DNA of 32,683 nt from Eisenbergiella sp963559585. GTDB taxonomy: Bacteria > Bacillota > Clostridia > Lachnospirales > Lachnospiraceae. The DNA is taken from positions 1 to 32,683 of the forward strand of contig CAUWLJ010000035.1 in the NCBI GenBank assembly GCA_963559585.1. The letters are read 5' to 3'. This document shows positions 30,651 through 32,683 of the stretch, piece after piece (the stretch's first letter is position 1; each line of letters opens with the position of its first letter). The translations under genes and the position numbers were made by a program. Under the pieces are notes generated by a model that was not told the origin of the DNA, did not search any database, and was given only the letters and a program-made list of their open reading frames with translations.

Positions 30651-31589
30651 TCAGGGATGAACCGCTTTCCGCCCGCTGCTTTTGCCGCTGTATCTGGGGA
30701 GAAAAAGGGAAAAAACGCTTCCTCCGCCGGGCCTGCCGGACACCTTCACATAGCCCCCCTGCCCTGCGGCGATCTGCCGGACGAGGTAGAGGCCGATGCC
30801 CAAGCCCTCCTGGTCGGCGGCTTCCTCACACCGGTAAAAACGGCCGAAGATCCTGGCCTGCATATCCTCCCCGATCCCCGGCCCTGTGTCGGCCACGTCG
30901 ATGCGGCAGAACAGGGGGTAGGATAGGAGACTGACGGTGACGCTTCCGCCGGGAGGCGTATACTTCACCGCATTGTCGATCAGGTTGCATACCGCCTCCT
31001 CCGTCCATTTGGGATCGAAGAAAGCGGAGGCCTCCCCGGGCATCAGGCGCAGACAGATCCCCTTTTCCTCCGCCTGCGGCACAAAGGCAGACACCGCATG
31101 CTCCAGCATGGGCGCCGTCTCGCCCTGTCCGGGATGAAAAGCCAGAATGCCGGTCTCCAGGCGGGAGGTTTTCACCAGCGCGGCGATCAGGAACTGCAGC
31201 TTTTTCGCCTGGGCATCCAGAGCCTCCACATAAGCCCGGCTCCGGGAAGAAAGCTCCTGCTCCCCAAGCAGCTCCGCGTAGAGCAGTACGTTGGCAAGGG
31301 GCGTTTTGGTCTGATGGGAAATATCCGAGATCAGGGTCTTGATCTTATCCTTTTCCTCCGTCAGGTTCCGGGCGGAGACGGCGGAGGCGGAAAGATAGTG
31401 GTAGAGCCTGCTCTCCACTGCGGACAGCATACTCTCGTCAAAATCTGTCTCCCGGAAGCTTCCGTCCGCCGCAGCGGACAGCATACAATCCAGCCGCCTC
31501 AGCGTCCGCGCTTCCCTGTACCGGAAGAAACAGGCTGCGGCAGCGCAAACCGCTGAACAAGCGGCTGCAAGAAGAAAAAGAAGTTCCAT
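30651..31589 (-). CDS. Sensor histidine kinase
   Basis: The 312-residue kinase has a single membrane helix at about 2-22 and no extracellular sensing domain. Its H-box is LISDISHQTKTPLAN with His92, N-box NLIDNAVKYTP with Asn206, G1 DTGPGIG (234-240), and G2 GLGIGLYLVRQI (262-273). It should autophosphorylate and pass phosphate to Asp52 of the regulator at 31732-32433. The lack of a sensor domain fits BceS-type kinases, which receive their signal from the partner ABC transporter; those usually have two membrane helices, so a missed upstream start is possible. The ribosome binding site is weak (AAAGG). Confidence 0.92.
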   Translation of the reverse strand: MELLFLLAAACSAVCAAAACFFRYREARTLRRLDCMLSAAADGSFRETDFDESMLSAVESRLYHYLSASAVSARNLTEEKDKIKTLISDISHQTKTPLANVLLYAELLGEQELSSRSRAYVEALDAQAKKLQFLIAALVKTSRLETGILAFHPGQGETAPMLEHAVSAFVPQAEEKGICLRLMPGEASAFFDPKWTEEAVCNLIDNAVKYTPPGGSVTVSLLSYPLFCRIDVADTGPGIGEDMQARIFGRFYRCEEAADQEGLGIGLYLVRQIAAGQGGYVKVSGRPGGGSVFSLFLPRYSGKSSGRKAVHP

Positions 31590-31615
31590 AGCTGTTTTCT
31601 GCCTTTCTGTAAGGA

Positions 31616-31639
31616 GCAGGCTTCCTGGCCGGAACCTGC
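31616..31639. other. Hairpin between regulator and kinase genes
   Basis: The arms gcagg-cttcc and ggaa-cctgc pair over 9 bp with one bulge, ending about 26 bases before the kinase start. The 142-bp gap also holds a second GC-rich structure and two copies of GGCTTTTAT (minus strand). It may reduce kinase expression relative to the regulator. Confidence 0.3.
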
Positions 31640-31731
31640 CTTATGCCGTTTTTTATAAAAGCCGGTGTGGTGCGGCGGGCGGCCTGCGCCGCGCTGGCTC
31701 ATAAAAGCCAATTCGGCTCCTGCCAGGCGCC

Positions 31732-32433
31732 TTACGGCCTGCGCCGGTCTGTTTTTTCCATGAAAACATACCCGATCCCGTATACGGTTTTCAGGTACTG
31801 AGGCCTGGAGGGAATGTCCTCCAGCTTGTTTCTCAGACGCTTTACCGTGACGGAGAGCGCGTTTTCATCCACATATTCCGCACCGTCCGTCCAGATCCTG
31901 TCAACCAGAACGGCCCGGCTCAGGGTGATCCCCTGATTTTCTGCCAGAATGTGCAGAAGCTTCTGCTCCGTCCGGCTCAGAAGGATCTCCTGCCCATCCT
32001 TGGTAAATTCCATGCGGTCAAAATCAAAACAGAACGGCCCGGCGCGGAATACGCTGCCGGAGGACGCATCCGGCGCTGCCTTACGCAGCCTGGCATTCAC
32101 CCTGGCGCGCAGCACGGCCAGAGAAAAAGGCTTGGTGATATAATCGTCCGCGCCGGATTCCAGACCGGTTACGATGTCCGTCTCCATATCGTTGGCGGTG
32201 AGCAGGATCACGGGCACACTGCTGGTACGGCGCAGCCCGGTGAGGAAATCCAGGCCGTTTCCGTCCGGCAGATTGATGTCCAGAAGCAGAAGCTGGAATT
32301 CCCGCTCCGAAAGCGCAGCCCTGGCCTCTTCCAGAGAATGGGAGACGGTCACCGACAGAGCTTCGCTTACCAGAGCCAGCCGGATTCCCTGCGCCAGGGT
32401 GCGGTCGTCCTCTATGAGAAGAAGGTGGTTCAT
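31732..32433 (-). CDS. OmpR-family response regulator
   Basis: The start is ATG at 32431-32433 (complement), directly preceded by AAGGAGGAAAAT; the frame is open to 32655, but that part lacks support. The 233-residue protein has a receiver domain with Asp9, Asp10, phospho-acceptor Asp52 (LLLLDINLPDGNG), Thr79 and Lys101, then a winged-helix domain from about 135 (LLSRTEQKLLHILAENQG; NALSVTVKRLRNKLED; YLKTVYGIGYVF). It is the partner of the kinase at 30651-31589 and probably switches on the ABC genes. It lies first in the operon. Confidence 0.95.
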   Translation of the reverse strand: MNHLLLIEDDRTLAQGIRLALVSEALSVTVSHSLEEARAALSEREFQLLLLDINLPDGNGLDFLTGLRRTSSVPVILLTANDMETDIVTGLESGADDYITKPFSLAVLRARVNARLRKAAPDASSGSVFRAGPFCFDFDRMEFTKDGQEILLSRTEQKLLHILAENQGITLSRAVLVDRIWTDGAEYVDENALSVTVKRLRNKLEDIPSRPQYLKTVYGIGYVFMEKTDRRRP

Positions 32434-32465
32434 ATTTTCCTCCTTGCTGGGGCACAGGCAGGAAA

Positions 32466-32497
32466 GCAGATGCCGGGAAGGAATGTTCAGACACGCT
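32466..32497. repeat. Second half copy of the palindromic repeat
   Basis: On the minus strand, the 32 bases (agcgtgtctgaacattcc then ttcccggcatctgc) match 12-43 of the full element at 27 of 32 positions without gaps. It lies in the 5' leader of the response-regulator gene, about 30 bases before its start. Confidence 0.7.
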
Positions 32498-32544
32498 TCC
32501 GTTCCTGCGCGGCCCCTTTTGGGAAATGTGGTTTGAGTTTTCTT

Positions 32545-32550
32545 ATCATA
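32545..32550 (-). promoter_or_regulatory. Possible -10 box for the two-component operon
   Basis: TATGAT on the minus strand lies about 115 bp before the regulator start; no acceptable -35 is seen. The half repeat at 32466-32497 would be in the transcribed leader. Confidence 0.2.
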
Positions 32551-32571
32551 ACATATTTTGAGGGAGATTTC

Positions 32572-32683
32572 ATGGTGAGTTTTGCGAATGGGCGCGGGCT
32601 GAACCGTTACGTCTGCCAGCCGCAGCAGTCCCGAGTTTGCCACTTCCTCAAGCATATCGAAACAAAAATTTCCTTATTCTGCA
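32572..32683 (+). CDS. Possible 5' end of a gene cut by the window edge
   Basis: An open frame begins with ATG 32572 after a GGGAG-like site and stays open to the window end (about 37 residues, MVSFANGRGLNRYVCQPQQS at its start). It is not recognised. With so short a piece it may be non-coding. Confidence 0.2.
   Translation, partial: MVSFANGRGLNRYVCQPQQSRVCHFLKHIETKISLFC

Noticed and set aside
31499..31711. Minus-strand frame of 70 codons between regulator and kinase genes
   Set aside because: It overlaps the kinase start in another frame, has no good ribosome binding site and no recognisable sequence.

Overview
The window looks like a chromosomal segment of a gut-type Clostridia, most likely Lachnospiraceae. 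The reasons are strong AGGAGG-type ribosome binding sites, Firmicute-type lipoproteins, paired LplB/YtcP-type sugar permeases without a local ATPase, and a DUF6171-like protein. The DNA is fairly GC-rich, which explains the many long antisense open frames that are not genes. No genus is assigned. No rRNA, tRNA, CRISPR array, transposase or phage gene was seen.

Layout. (1) 1-1672: a 162-bp non-coding palindromic element, then a MATE efflux protein. (2) 1986-13003: a first sugar-utilisation module. It holds a toroid-fold enzyme of the heparinase/lyase type, a convergent AraC regulator, a HAD-GH105 fusion, a GH38 alpha-mannosidase, two ABC permeases and a lipoprotein binding protein. GH105 plus GH38 suggests cytoplasmic dismantling of imported glucuronyl-mannose oligosaccharides, as in xanthan side chains or glucuronomannans. 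(3) 13113-14582: a protein of unknown function and a YczE/YitT-like membrane protein. (4) 14743-19500: an arabinose-releasing set with two GH43 enzymes, a GH51 arabinofuranosidase, a small Cys-rich DUF6171-like protein, and an ArsR-type regulator fused to a beta-rich probable sensing domain. (5) 19880-26805: a LacI regulator, a DMT-type transporter, a GH39 enzyme, two more ABC permeases and a second lipoprotein, closed by a very strong terminator. (6) 26993-32433, minus strand: an OmpR-type response regulator, a histidine kinase with one visible membrane segment, an ABC ATPase and a large FtsX-type permease. This resembles a peptide-sensing or detoxification module.

How the parts work together. 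None of the glycosidases has a visible signal peptide, so all probably act in the cytoplasm on oligosaccharides imported by the two CUT1-type transporters. The transporters lack a local ATPase and presumably borrow a shared MsmX-like one. Each sugar block has its own regulator type (AraC, ArsR-like, LacI).

The most unusual items are the palindromic repeat family, with a full copy at 11-172 and half copies at 30612-30650 and 32466-32497; the HAD-GH105 fusion with a well-placed internal start; a near-identical 20-bp motif upstream of two parts of the first module; the ArsR/beta-domain regulator; and the unknown protein at 13113-13910. Assignments come from reading motifs by eye. No database search was run.
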